Shown here one piece after another: positions 33,328 to 40,807 of a DNA stretch of 64,000 nt (within the stretch, counting starts at the first letter, position 1; the number at the start of each line of letters is the position of its first letter). Location: NCBI RefSeq assembly GCF_042879035.1, contig NZ_JBIAOU010000024.1:1-64000 (forward strand), given 5' to 3'. The stretch comes from Rhodococcus_G sp042879035 (GTDB lineage: Bacteria > Actinomycetota > Actinomycetes > Mycobacteriales > Mycobacteriaceae). The notes beneath the pieces were generated by a model. The model worked only from the letters and a program-made list of their open reading frames with translations. It searched no databases and had not been told where the DNA came from. Both the position numbers and the translations under genes were made by a program.

Positions 33328-34905
33328 GTGAGCAACACCGGTTCTCCGAGCATCCCGTTGACCTGGGTCGAGCAGGTCGCCAAGCACGCACGCAGCCGGC
33401 CGCATGAGGCCGCACTGCGGTTCCGTGGTGACACGACGACGTGGAGTGGGCTCGACGACCGCAGCCGCCGTCTGGCGACGGTGCTCGAGCGGGGCGGCAT
33501 CGGCGCCGGCGACCGGGTGCTGATCCTCGTCACCAACCGGCCCGAATTCGTCGAGGCGCTCGTCGCCGTGAACCGCCTGGGTGCGATCGCCGTTCCGGTC
33601 AACTTCCGTCTCGCCGCAGGTGAGGTCGCTTTCCTCGCCGAGAACTCCGGATCGCGTGCGGTGATCGTGGAGGAGGTCCTGGCGCCGCTCGTCGCCGAAC
33701 TGCGGGTGGACGGCACGACACTGCAGTCCTGCCTGGTCGTCGGCGACGACGCCACCCCCGCGGGCCCCGGAGCGGAGCTGTACGAGAACGTCCTCACCTC
33801 CACAGAGCCGCACGCGGCCACGGGCCCGACCGATCTGGCCGCCTGCGCGATGATCATGTACACCTCCGGGACGACCGGGCGCCCGAAGGGCGCGATGCTC
33901 TCGTACCAGAACCTGCTCGCCCAGACCATCACCCTGGTCCGCGCCTTCCGCCTGCTCGGCGACGACGAGGTCGGGGCGATCACCTCCCCGATGTTCCACA
34001 TCGCGGCGGTCGGCGCGCTCGTGCCCAACCTCGTCCTCGGCTACACGTCCGTCATCACCCCGACGGGCGCGTTCGACCCGGAGGCGTTCCTCGACCTGAT
34101 CGAATCCGAACGCGTCACCACCGCCTTCCTCGTCCCGGCGCAGTGGCAGATCGTCGCCGCCAGCCCGACCGTCGCCAACCGAAAGCTGAGCCTGCGCAGC
34201 ATCTCCTGGGGCGCGGCGCCCGCGACACCCGCGGTCCTGCGCGCCATGGCCGAGGCCTTCCCGGGGGTGCCGAACGTGTGCACCTTCGGACAGACGGAGA
34301 TGTCACCCGTGACCACGGTGCTGCCCGGTGAGGACGCGATCGACAAGATCGGCTCGATCGGCAAGCCCGTTCCACTGGTCGACGTGCGGGTGGTGGACGC
34401 GGAGATGAACGACGTCCCCCGAGGCGCCGTCGGCGAGATCGTGTACCGCGGTCCGCAGACGATGATCGGCTACTGGGACAACCCGGAGGCGACGCGAAAC
34501 GCGTTCGACGGCGGCTGGTTCCACTCGGGTGACCTCGTCCGCGTCGACGAGGACGGCTTCTACTTCGTCGTCGACCGGCTCAAGGACATGATCATCTCCG
34601 GCGGGGAGAACATCTACTGCGCCGAGGTCGAGGCCGTCATCGCGGACCACCCGAAGGTGCGGGAGGTCGCCGTGGTCGGTGCGCCGCACCCGAAGTGGGG
34701 TGAAACCCCGATCGCGGTCGTCGTCCCGCACGACGACGGCGACGCACCGGAGCCGCAGGAGCTGATCGAGTTCACCAGCGCCCGGCTCGCGTCGTACAAG
34801 AAGCCCACCCAGGTCCTGGTGGTCGACGTGTTGCCGCGCAACGCATCCGGCAAGGTCCTCAAGGCGCCGCTGCGGGACCGGGTCCGGGAACTGCCGGTCG
34901 GGTGA
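33328..34905 (+). CDS. FadD5-like fatty-acid-CoA ligase
   Basis: A 525-residue ANL ligase: MYTSGTTGRPKGAMLSYQNL (about 177-196), TFGQTEMSPVTTVLPGEDA (about 318), GWFHSGDLVRVDEDGF (about 394), DRLKDMIISGGENIYCAEVE (about 413-432) and NASGKVLKAPLRD near the end. The TFGQTEMSP and SYQN features recall mycobacterial FadD5. The GTG start at 33328 follows GAAAGG. It overlaps the downstream IclR gene by 4 nt (GTGA), so the ligase and its likely regulator are made together. An inverted repeat GTTAC/GTAAC (33235-33259) lies in its promoter. Confidence 0.87.
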   Translation: MSNTGSPSIPLTWVEQVAKHARSRPHEAALRFRGDTTTWSGLDDRSRRLATVLERGGIGAGDRVLILVTNRPEFVEALVAVNRLGAIAVPVNFRLAAGEVAFLAENSGSRAVIVEEVLAPLVAELRVDGTTLQSCLVVGDDATPAGPGAELYENVLTSTEPHAATGPTDLAACAMIMYTSGTTGRPKGAMLSYQNLLAQTITLVRAFRLLGDDEVGAITSPMFHIAAVGALVPNLVLGYTSVITPTGAFDPEAFLDLIESERVTTAFLVPAQWQIVAASPTVANRKLSLRSISWGAAPATPAVLRAMAEAFPGVPNVCTFGQTEMSPVTTVLPGEDAIDKIGSIGKPVPLVDVRVVDAEMNDVPRGAVGEIVYRGPQTMIGYWDNPEATRNAFDGGWFHSGDLVRVDEDGFYFVVDRLKDMIISGGENIYCAEVEAVIADHPKVREVAVVGAPHPKWGETPIAVVVPHDDGDAPEPQELIEFTSARLASYKKPTQVLVVDVLPRNASGKVLKAPLRDRVRELPVG

Positions 34906-35747
34906 CCGTGCCCGCGCGGAGTTCCGGGTCGTCCACCGTCGAGATCCAGGCCCTCGCGGTGGCCGGTGAGATCCTGGACCACCTGGCCGATGCGGGCGGG
35001 CGACGGTCGGCCGCCGAGATCGCGCGCGCCCTCGGGATGACCCCACCACGGGTGTGGCGTCACCTCAACAGCCTCCAGGCGCTCGGTTTCGTGGACGGGG
35101 GGGCCGATCGCGGATTCGTCCTCGGTGGACGCCTGGCCCGGCTCGGTCAGCACGCAGCCGAGGGCCTCGACCTCACCGACGTCGCGCACTCGCGGATGGT
35201 GGATCTGCGCGACGAACTGGACGAGTCCGTCTACTTCGCGGTGCCCGGTGAGGGCGGCGGGACCGTGGTGATCTCCCTCGGCGCGGACGGACCGATCTCC
35301 CTGCGCCTGTCGCTCGGTGTGGTCTTCCCGTGGCATGCCTCGGCGAGCGGGCGGGTGCTCTCGGCCTTCTCGCCGCAGCGGCTCCTCGGGCGCATGCTGC
35401 CCGCCCGGTTGGAGGACGTCGGTCCCGACCCGATCACCGATCTCGCCACGCTGCGTGCACGGCTCGACACGATCCGTACGCGGTTCTACGACGTCTCGGA
35501 GCGGGCCGAGGTCCCCCGCATGACGGGCCGGATGCTCCTCAGCGGTATCGCGGCACCGGTCTTCGACCACCGCAGCGGCGTAGTCGGTGCCGTCGGGGTC
35601 CTCACCGGGGCCGCTGACGAGCAGGCGCTCAGCGCCCCGCCGATCCGAGACCCGCTGTTCCGGTGCGTCGCCGGGATCTCCTCTGCGCTGGGATCGACCC
35701 GATGGGAGGAGTCCGGGATTCTCCCGGACCACGGGCCGGGACCGTAG
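34902..35747 (+). CDS. IclR-family transcriptional regulator
   Basis: 281 residues. The winged HTH is at about 14-75 (GEILDHLADAGGRRSAAEIARALGM, PRVWRHLNSLQALGFV), followed by an IclR effector domain (PWHASASGRVLSAFSP; GIAAPVFDHRSGVVGAVGVL). Translationally coupled to the FadD5-like ligase. The HTH contains PRVWRHLN where most family members have K(S/A)T-HRLL, a small departure. Probably controls the ligase operon and perhaps the hydratase downstream. Confidence 0.85.
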   Translation: MTVPARSSGSSTVEIQALAVAGEILDHLADAGGRRSAAEIARALGMTPPRVWRHLNSLQALGFVDGGADRGFVLGGRLARLGQHAAEGLDLTDVAHSRMVDLRDELDESVYFAVPGEGGGTVVISLGADGPISLRLSLGVVFPWHASASGRVLSAFSPQRLLGRMLPARLEDVGPDPITDLATLRARLDTIRTRFYDVSERAEVPRMTGRMLLSGIAAPVFDHRSGVVGAVGVLTGAADEQALSAPPIRDPLFRCVAGISSALGSTRWEESGILPDHGPGP

Positions 35748-35754
35748 GCGGAAC

Positions 35755-35773
35755 CGCGCGCTGTCAGCGCGCG
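35755..35773 (+). terminator. Terminator hairpin after the FadD5/IclR unit
   Basis: CGCGCGCT (35755-35762) pairs with AGCGCGCG (35766-35773) around GTC, 8 bp past the IclR stop. Confidence 0.5.
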
Positions 35774-35886
35774 CCCTCGGTGTCGTCGAAGAACGCCACC
35801 CCCGGAAGATGGCCCCCCGTTCGGGGGAGGTCGCGCCCGGGAAACCGTCATAGCATCGAACCGGAGACGACTGGAAGAGGTGCACC

Positions 35887-36666
35887 ATGGACGATGCCGT
35901 CCGGACCGACGTCGACGCCCGGTCGGGCGTCGGCACCATCACCCTCAACCGACCGCAACAGCGGAACCCGTTGTCCAGCAGCACCATGCGGCTGGTGACG
36001 GCGGCGTTGCGGATGTTCGGCGGCGACAGCTCGGTGCGGGCGGTCGTGATCGCCGCGGACGGGCCGGTGTTCTCCGCGGGCCACGACCTGTCCGAGATGG
36101 TCGACCGCACCCTCGAGGAGGAGCAGGCGATCTTCGACGTGTGCGTCGAGATGATGGATGCCGTGCAGCAGATCCCGCAGCCGGTGATCGCCGCCGTCCA
36201 GGGTCCGGCGATCGCGGCGGGCTGCCAACTCGCGGCGTCGTGCGACCTCGTCGTGGCGGCCGATTCGGCGGTGTTCGGCACTCCCGGCGTCCGGATCGGT
36301 CTGTTCTGCTCGACGCCGATGGTCGCGCTGAGCCGGGCAGTGGGACGCAAGCGCGCCATGCAGATGCTGCTGACCGGCGACACCATCGACGCCCACACCG
36401 CCGCCGACTGGGGCCTGGTCAACGTGGTCGTCGCCCCCGCCGACCTCGATGCGCAGGTCCGGGCACTGGCCACCCGAATCACCAGCGCGAGCCCGCTGAC
36501 CCTCCAGATCGGCAAGCAGGCGTTCTACCGTCAGATCGACCTGCCGCAGGACGAGGCCTACGCCGCGATGGCCGGGACGATGGCGACCAACGCCGTCACC
36601 TGCGATGCCCAGGAGGGCATGAGCGCGTTCCTCGAGAAGCGGACCCCGGTGTGGCTGGGAAAGTGA
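35887..36666 (+). CDS. Enoyl-CoA hydratase/isomerase family protein
   Basis: 259 residues, crotonase fold: ITLNRPQQRNPLSS, FSAGHDLSEM (oxyanion hole, about 59-68), AAVQGPAIAAGCQLAASCDLVVAA (about 102-125), FGTPGVRIGLFCSTP. The usual hydratase glutamates are replaced around GPAIAAG and RIGLFCS, so it more resembles the ECHDC3/isomerase-like branch than a standard hydratase. The reaction is therefore uncertain. GGAAGAGGTG lies just upstream of the ATG. It stands alone between hairpins, next to the acyl-CoA ligase. Confidence 0.82.
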   Translation: MDDAVRTDVDARSGVGTITLNRPQQRNPLSSSTMRLVTAALRMFGGDSSVRAVVIAADGPVFSAGHDLSEMVDRTLEEEQAIFDVCVEMMDAVQQIPQPVIAAVQGPAIAAGCQLAASCDLVVAADSAVFGTPGVRIGLFCSTPMVALSRAVGRKRAMQMLLTGDTIDAHTAADWGLVNVVVAPADLDAQVRALATRITSASPLTLQIGKQAFYRQIDLPQDEAYAAMAGTMATNAVTCDAQEGMSAFLEKRTPVWLGK

Positions 36667-36775
36667 CACGCGCGTCCAGGTGACGACACGCGGGGGCGCG
36701 GGTACCGCCGTTCCCGACTCGCACGGTTCTAGCCTGGGGTCCTGGCCCTGAAAACGGAGAGAGAGGCTCTCACCA

Positions 36776-37087
36776 ATGGCACTGCCCACCCTGACCCCCG
36801 AACAGCGCGCGGCTGCCCTCGAGAAGGCCGCTGCGTCCCGCAAGGCCCGCTCGGAGCTGCGGGAGAACCTCAAGTCCGGCAAGGTCACCTTCGTCGAGGT
36901 CCTCGACAAGGCGGACACCGACGAGCTCGTCGGCAAGACAAAGGTGCTCTACCTGCTCGAGTCACTGCCGAAGGTCGGCAAGGTCAAGGCCCGTGAGCTC
37001 GCGGAGTCGGTCGGGATCGCCGAGACGCGCCGCGTCTCCGGTCTCGGCGCCCGCCAGCGCGCCGACCTGATCGCCAAGCTCGCCTGA
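36776..37087 (+). CDS. mihF: mIHF-type integration host factor (diverged copy)
   Basis: A 103-residue nucleoid-associated DNA-binding protein of the actinobacterial mIHF/sIHF family. MALPTLTPEQRAAALEKAA at the start and LLESLPKVGKVKARELAE (helix-two-turn-helix DNA-binding part) are characteristic. The middle (SGKVTFVEVLDKADTDELVGKTKV) and end (GIAETRRVSGLGARQRADLIAKL) differ from the usual mycobacterial sequence (RLKRG..LKQVL; LEIAPTRRLRGLGDRQRKALL). In other actinobacteria mihF sits beside gmk; here no gmk is near, so this may be a second copy. It is flanked by its own promoter and a strong terminator. Confidence 0.85.
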   Translation: MALPTLTPEQRAAALEKAAASRKARSELRENLKSGKVTFVEVLDKADTDELVGKTKVLYLLESLPKVGKVKARELAESVGIAETRRVSGLGARQRADLIAKLA

Positions 37088-37100
37088 TCGACTCCGCGCC

Positions 37101-37135
37101 GTGAGCCCGGCATCGCCCGCCGATGCCGGGCTCAC
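37101..37135 (+). terminator. Terminator hairpin after mihF, 15-bp perfect stem
   Basis: GTGAGCCCGGCATCG (37101-37115) pairs with 37121-37135 around CCCGC, 13 bp past the stop. Confidence 0.8.
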
Positions 37136-37260
37136 GCGTGTCCGTGGCACTCGGTCGACGCTGCGCACGCTCGATTCACGCTGATTGCAACCGGCGCGCT
37201 CCCGCGCGGACTACGGCAATCTCTACCGATGACCGAGGTCCGTCGACAGGAGGGTGCCGC

Positions 37261-38856
37261 ATGAGTGCACGGGAAGAACTGAACACCGACGTTCTCGTCA
37301 TCGGGGGTGGCCCGGCCGGGACGTGGGCGGCGCTGCGGGCCGCGCAGGCCGGCGCCGACGTCGTCCTCGTCGACAAGGGATACTGCGGCACGAGCGGCGC
37401 CACCGCACCGTCGGGGACCGGCGTCTGGTACGTCGCGCCCGACCGGGATGCGCGGGATCGGGCCAAGGCCGACCGCGAAGCGCTCGGCGGGTACCTCGCC
37501 GACCACCGGTGGATGGACCGGGTACTCGACCAGACGTACGAGAACATGAACCTCCTCGGCGACGAGGGCCGGTATCCGTTCCCCGTCGATCCCGACACGG
37601 GCGGCCAGATCCGCACCGGTCTCCAGGGCCCGGAGTACATGCGCCGGATGCGCACGTGGATCCGGCGGGCCGGCGTCCGCATCCTCGACCACTCGCCGGC
37701 GTTGGAGCTGCTCGTCGACGCCGACGGCCGGGTGCGCGGCGCGGACGGGCACCGGCGGCAGGAGAACCGCGACTACCGGGTGACCGCCGGGGCCGTCGTC
37801 CTCGCGAGCGGCGGCTGTGCACTGCTCGCCGGGGCCCTCGGCACCAACGTCGACACCGGTGACGGTGCACTGATGGCCGCCGAGGTCGGCGCCTCCTTCT
37901 CCGGTATGGAGTTCTCCAACGCCTACGCGATCGCGCCGGCCGGGTCGTCCGTCACGAAGACCGCCTACTACGGTTACGCGACCTTCTTCCACGCCGACGG
38001 CCGGACCCTCGAGGGAGCGGGTTCCGCTCGGGGCCGGTCGGTGATCGCGCAGACGCTGCTGTCCGAGCCGGTGTTCGCGCAGCTCGACCGGGCGGACCCG
38101 CAGACGCAGCGGCTGATGCGGCTCGGTCAGCCGAATTTCTTCCTGCAGTTCGACCGGCGCGGCATCAACCCGTTCACCGACCGGTTCGAGGTGACCCTGC
38201 TGGCCGAGGGCACGGTGCGCGGCACCGGCGGCATCGACATCGTCGACGACACGTGCGCGACCAGCGTGCCGGGCCTGTTCGCCGCGGGTGACGCCGCGAC
38301 CCGCGAACGCATCTGCGGCGGCTTCACCGGCGGGGGCAGTCACAACGCGGCGTGGGCGATGTCGTCGGGCAGTTGGGCGGGGACGGGCGCGGCACGGTTC
38401 GCGCGGTCGGTCCGCCGGGCGCCGGCGGGCAACCTGCGTCCGGCCGGTCGGGCGGGCCTGCGGCCCACCGGTTCCCGGACGCTGGACGCGGCCGCCGTGG
38501 TGGCGGCCGCGCAGGACGAACTGATCCCGTACGAGAAGAACTTCCTCCGCGACGGACCACGGGTCCGTGCTGCGCTCGACGAACTCGAATCACTCTGGAC
38601 CGCAGTGGGATCCGGACTCGGCGGACAGAGCGGCGAACAGAGGATCCGGTCCCGTCAGGCCGCCGCGATCACCGCCGTCGGACGGTGGATGTACCACTCG
38701 ACGCTGGCCCGCACCGAGAGTCGCGGCATGAGCAAACGGGCCGACCACCCGGATCTCGATCCGGCACAGCACCACCACGTCCTCACCGGTGGACTCGACG
38801 AGGTGTGGACGCGACCGGCACCGCTGCGCTCGGCGCGATTGCAGGTCGCGTCGTGA
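37261..38856 (+). CDS. AprA/fumarate-reductase-type flavoprotein
   Basis: 531 residues. The N-terminal FAD-binding motif is DVLVIGGGPAGTWAALRAAQ (about 10-29) with VVLVDKGYCGTSGAT. ASGGCALL and PGLFAAGDAATRERICGGFTGGGSHNAAWA form the second half of the FAD domain as in FrdA/SdhA/AprA proteins. The C-terminal helical domain has RQAAAITAVGRWMYHST and ESRGMSKRADHP. The overlapping downstream gene encodes a dicluster ferredoxin, which mirrors the AprA-AprB pairing of adenylylsulfate reductase. The substrate is unknown; a role in organosulfur or sulfonate metabolism is inference from the sulfur genes in the window. Overlap with the ferredoxin is 4 nt (GTGA). Confidence 0.82.
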   Translation: MSAREELNTDVLVIGGGPAGTWAALRAAQAGADVVLVDKGYCGTSGATAPSGTGVWYVAPDRDARDRAKADREALGGYLADHRWMDRVLDQTYENMNLLGDEGRYPFPVDPDTGGQIRTGLQGPEYMRRMRTWIRRAGVRILDHSPALELLVDADGRVRGADGHRRQENRDYRVTAGAVVLASGGCALLAGALGTNVDTGDGALMAAEVGASFSGMEFSNAYAIAPAGSSVTKTAYYGYATFFHADGRTLEGAGSARGRSVIAQTLLSEPVFAQLDRADPQTQRLMRLGQPNFFLQFDRRGINPFTDRFEVTLLAEGTVRGTGGIDIVDDTCATSVPGLFAAGDAATRERICGGFTGGGSHNAAWAMSSGSWAGTGAARFARSVRRAPAGNLRPAGRAGLRPTGSRTLDAAAVVAAAQDELIPYEKNFLRDGPRVRAALDELESLWTAVGSGLGGQSGEQRIRSRQAAAITAVGRWMYHSTLARTESRGMSKRADHPDLDPAQHHHVLTGGLDEVWTRPAPLRSARLQVAS

Positions 38857-39206
38857 TCGAGAAGGTCCTCGCGGACGCCTGCATCGGCTGCGACAAGTGC
38901 GTCGACGCGTGCCCCACCAACGTGTTCGACCGCACCGAGACCGGTGTTCCGGTGATCGCCCGGCAGTCCGACTGCCAGACCTGCTTCATGTGCGAGGCGT
39001 ACTGCCCGACCGACGCCCTCTACGTGCATCCGCTGTCCACGCCGCTGGACGCCGGCCACGCCATCGCGGTCGACCAGATCGGCCGCTACCGCGCGGACCT
39101 CGGGTGGGGCCGGGGACGCGCACCGGGCGCAGCCGTGGCGGTCGGCCCGCGAATCCCCCACGGCGACCTGCCGCCGCGCCTGTCCGACGAGGTGCTGCGC
39201 GCCTGA
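38853..39206 (+). CDS. Dicluster 4Fe-4S ferredoxin, partner of the AprA-like flavoprotein
   Basis: 117 residues. There are two cysteine sets: CIGCDKCVDACP (about 11-22) and CQTCFMCEAYCP (about 42-53), each a C-x2-C-x2-C-x3-C[P] [4Fe-4S] pattern. The rest is a hydrophilic tail. GTG 38853 overlaps the flavoprotein stop. It probably takes electrons from or gives them to the flavoprotein as AprB does. The tail (about 60 residues) is longer than in simple ferredoxins but shorter than in AprB. Confidence 0.85.
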   Translation: MIEKVLADACIGCDKCVDACPTNVFDRTETGVPVIARQSDCQTCFMCEAYCPTDALYVHPLSTPLDAGHAIAVDQIGRYRADLGWGRGRAPGAAVAVGPRIPHGDLPPRLSDEVLRA

Positions 39207-39220
39207 TGCTGGGCTCCGCC

Positions 39221-39266
39221 CAGTGGTGCACTTACGGACGTCCCGGGGTCCGAAAGTGCACCACTG
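39221..39266. terminator. Terminator hairpin, 19-bp arms with one mismatch
   Basis: CAGTGGTGCACTTACGGAC (39221-39239) pairs with 39248-39266, one A:A mismatch, loop of 8. It sits just after the ferredoxin stop. Confidence 0.75.
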
Positions 39267-39279
39267 CGCGAAGCGCATC

Positions 39280-39320
39280 ACACGGGGCCCGGCGTCCCCC
39301 TCGGACGCCGGACCCCGTGT
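39280..39320. terminator. Second hairpin, 18-bp arms with one mismatch
   Basis: ACACGGGGCCCGGCGTCC (39280-39297) pairs with 39303-39320. With the preceding hairpin it separates the convergent ferredoxin and alcohol dehydrogenase genes. The rest of 39321-39540 shows no gene. Confidence 0.65.
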
Positions 39321-39540
39321 CTCGCAGCCGGCTCCGCACCACCCCGGTGTTCGGGAGCCGGTCGATCAACCCTGCGGTCGGGCGACACGCGTGTCGATGC
39401 CGGACCTCCCGAAGGCTTCTGTCACAGACTGTCACAAGTGCGGCCGAAACGCTCCCATTGGATTCGCCGAGATTCGAACCCACGGGTCGCGCCGGGCCGC
39501 CGGGCACTGCCGCCAGCCCGGCACCCCGGCAGGCGGCGGG

Positions 39541-40668
39541 TCAGCGGTCGGCGTCGGTGTAGCGAATGATGCCCCGAATGTTGCGTCCCTCCAACATGTC
39601 CCGGTAGCCCTCGTTGACCTGCTCGAGCCGGTACTGCCGGGTGACCATGTCGTCGAGGTTGAGCTTGCCGAGCTTGTACAGCGACAGCAGCTGCGGGATG
39701 TCGTAGTGCGGGTTGGCGCCGCCGAAGATGGTCCCCTGCAGGTTCTTCTGCAGCAGCGTCAGCATGGACAGGTTGAGCGTCACCTTGTTGTCGAGGAGGC
39801 TGCCCATCGCGGTCAGCACCACCGTGCCCGCCTTGGACGTGATGCCCATCCACGCGTCTACCTCCTCGCCGTGCACCTCACCGACGGTGACGATAGTCTT
39901 CCGGGCCATGCCGCCCGCGGTGATCTCGGCTACCGCGGCGGTCGCCTCCTCGACCGAGGAGAAGGCGTGGGTGGCACCGAACTTCAATGCCTGCTCGCGT
40001 TTCCACTCGACCGGGTCGACGGCGAAGATGTAGCGGGCTCCGGAGTTGACCACGCCCTGCAGTGCCGAGAAGCCCACGCCGCCGAGACCGATGACCGCGA
40101 CATCCTCGCCGGGCTTGACCTGTGCGGTGTGGGTGGCCGAGCCGTAGCCGGTGGTGACGCCGCAGCCCACCAGGCACGCGACCTCGAACGGGATCGACGG
40201 GTCGATCTTCACCACGGAACTCTTGTGGACGACCAGGTACGGCGAGAAGGTGCCGAGCAGTGTCATCGGGTAGACGTTCTGCCCCCTGGCCTGGACCCGG
40301 AACGAACCGTCGCTCACCGACGCGCCACCGAGCAGGTACGCGCCGAGGTCGCAGAGATTGCGCAGCCCGGCCTGACAGGACGGACACTTGCCGCACGAGG
40401 GGATGAACGACATCACGACGTGGTCGCCGGGGGCGATGTCCTCGACGCCCGGTCCGACCTCGGTGACGATGCCCGCTCCCTCGTGTCCTCCGAGCACGGG
40501 GAAGCCGGCCATCGGGATGCCGCCCGTGACCAGGTGGTGGTCGGAATGGCACATTCCCGACGCTTCCATCTGGACCTTGACCTCGTCCTTGTGCGGATCG
40601 CCGATCTCGATCTCCTCGATCGACCATGGCTGATTGAATTCCCAGATCAACGCGCCCTTGGTCTTCAT
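39541..40668 (-). CDS. NDMA-dependent-type zinc alcohol dehydrogenase
   Basis: A 375-residue class III-like medium-chain alcohol dehydrogenase. Catalytic zinc: C in GMCHSDHH (about 39) and H in GGHEGAG. Structural zinc cluster: CGKCPSCQAGLRNLC. NAD fold: GLGGVGFSALQG (about 198). The start MKTKGALIWEFNQPWSIEE is characteristic of the actinobacterial group that carries tightly bound NAD and is assayed with N,N-dimethyl-4-nitrosoaniline. It oxidises alcohols to aldehydes. ATG 40668; the longer open frame (to 40962) is unlikely. Monocistronic, with a composite palindrome in its promoter. Confidence 0.9.
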   Translation of the reverse strand: MKTKGALIWEFNQPWSIEEIEIGDPHKDEVKVQMEASGMCHSDHHLVTGGIPMAGFPVLGGHEGAGIVTEVGPGVEDIAPGDHVVMSFIPSCGKCPSCQAGLRNLCDLGAYLLGGASVSDGSFRVQARGQNVYPMTLLGTFSPYLVVHKSSVVKIDPSIPFEVACLVGCGVTTGYGSATHTAQVKPGEDVAVIGLGGVGFSALQGVVNSGARYIFAVDPVEWKREQALKFGATHAFSSVEEATAAVAEITAGGMARKTIVTVGEVHGEEVDAWMGITSKAGTVVLTAMGSLLDNKVTLNLSMLTLLQKNLQGTIFGGANPHYDIPQLLSLYKLGKLNLDDMVTRQYRLEQVNEGYRDMLEGRNIRGIIRYTDADR

Positions 40669-40712
40669 CTGCACACCTGCTCTCGTCGTCCACAGTCGGC
40701 ACAACCAGCCTA

Positions 40713-40738
40713 GACACCCCTTCGGACTGGTGTCCGAA
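40713..40738. promoter_or_regulatory. Nested palindromes upstream of alcohol dehydrogenase
   Basis: TTCGGAC-TGGT-GTCCGAA (40721-40738) is a perfect inverted repeat. GACACC (40713-40718) and GGTGTC (40729-40734) form a second one overlapping it. The two alternatives are about 50-70 nt upstream of the start codon and look like operator sites. Confidence 0.45.
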
Positions 40739-40807
40739 CATTGGGGATCAAGCCTGTGCAGTCGCGGCCGTGATGGCGGGCAGACGGTCAGCGGGGGTCG
40801 GTCCGCG

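Noticed and set aside
39460..39500. tRNA-like T-arm on the minus strand (GGGTTCGAATC)
   Set aside because: The T-stem would have mismatches (GTGGG against CTCGG), and no acceptor, D-arm or anticodon stem can be formed around it. Treated as chance, though an old attachment-site remnant cannot be excluded.
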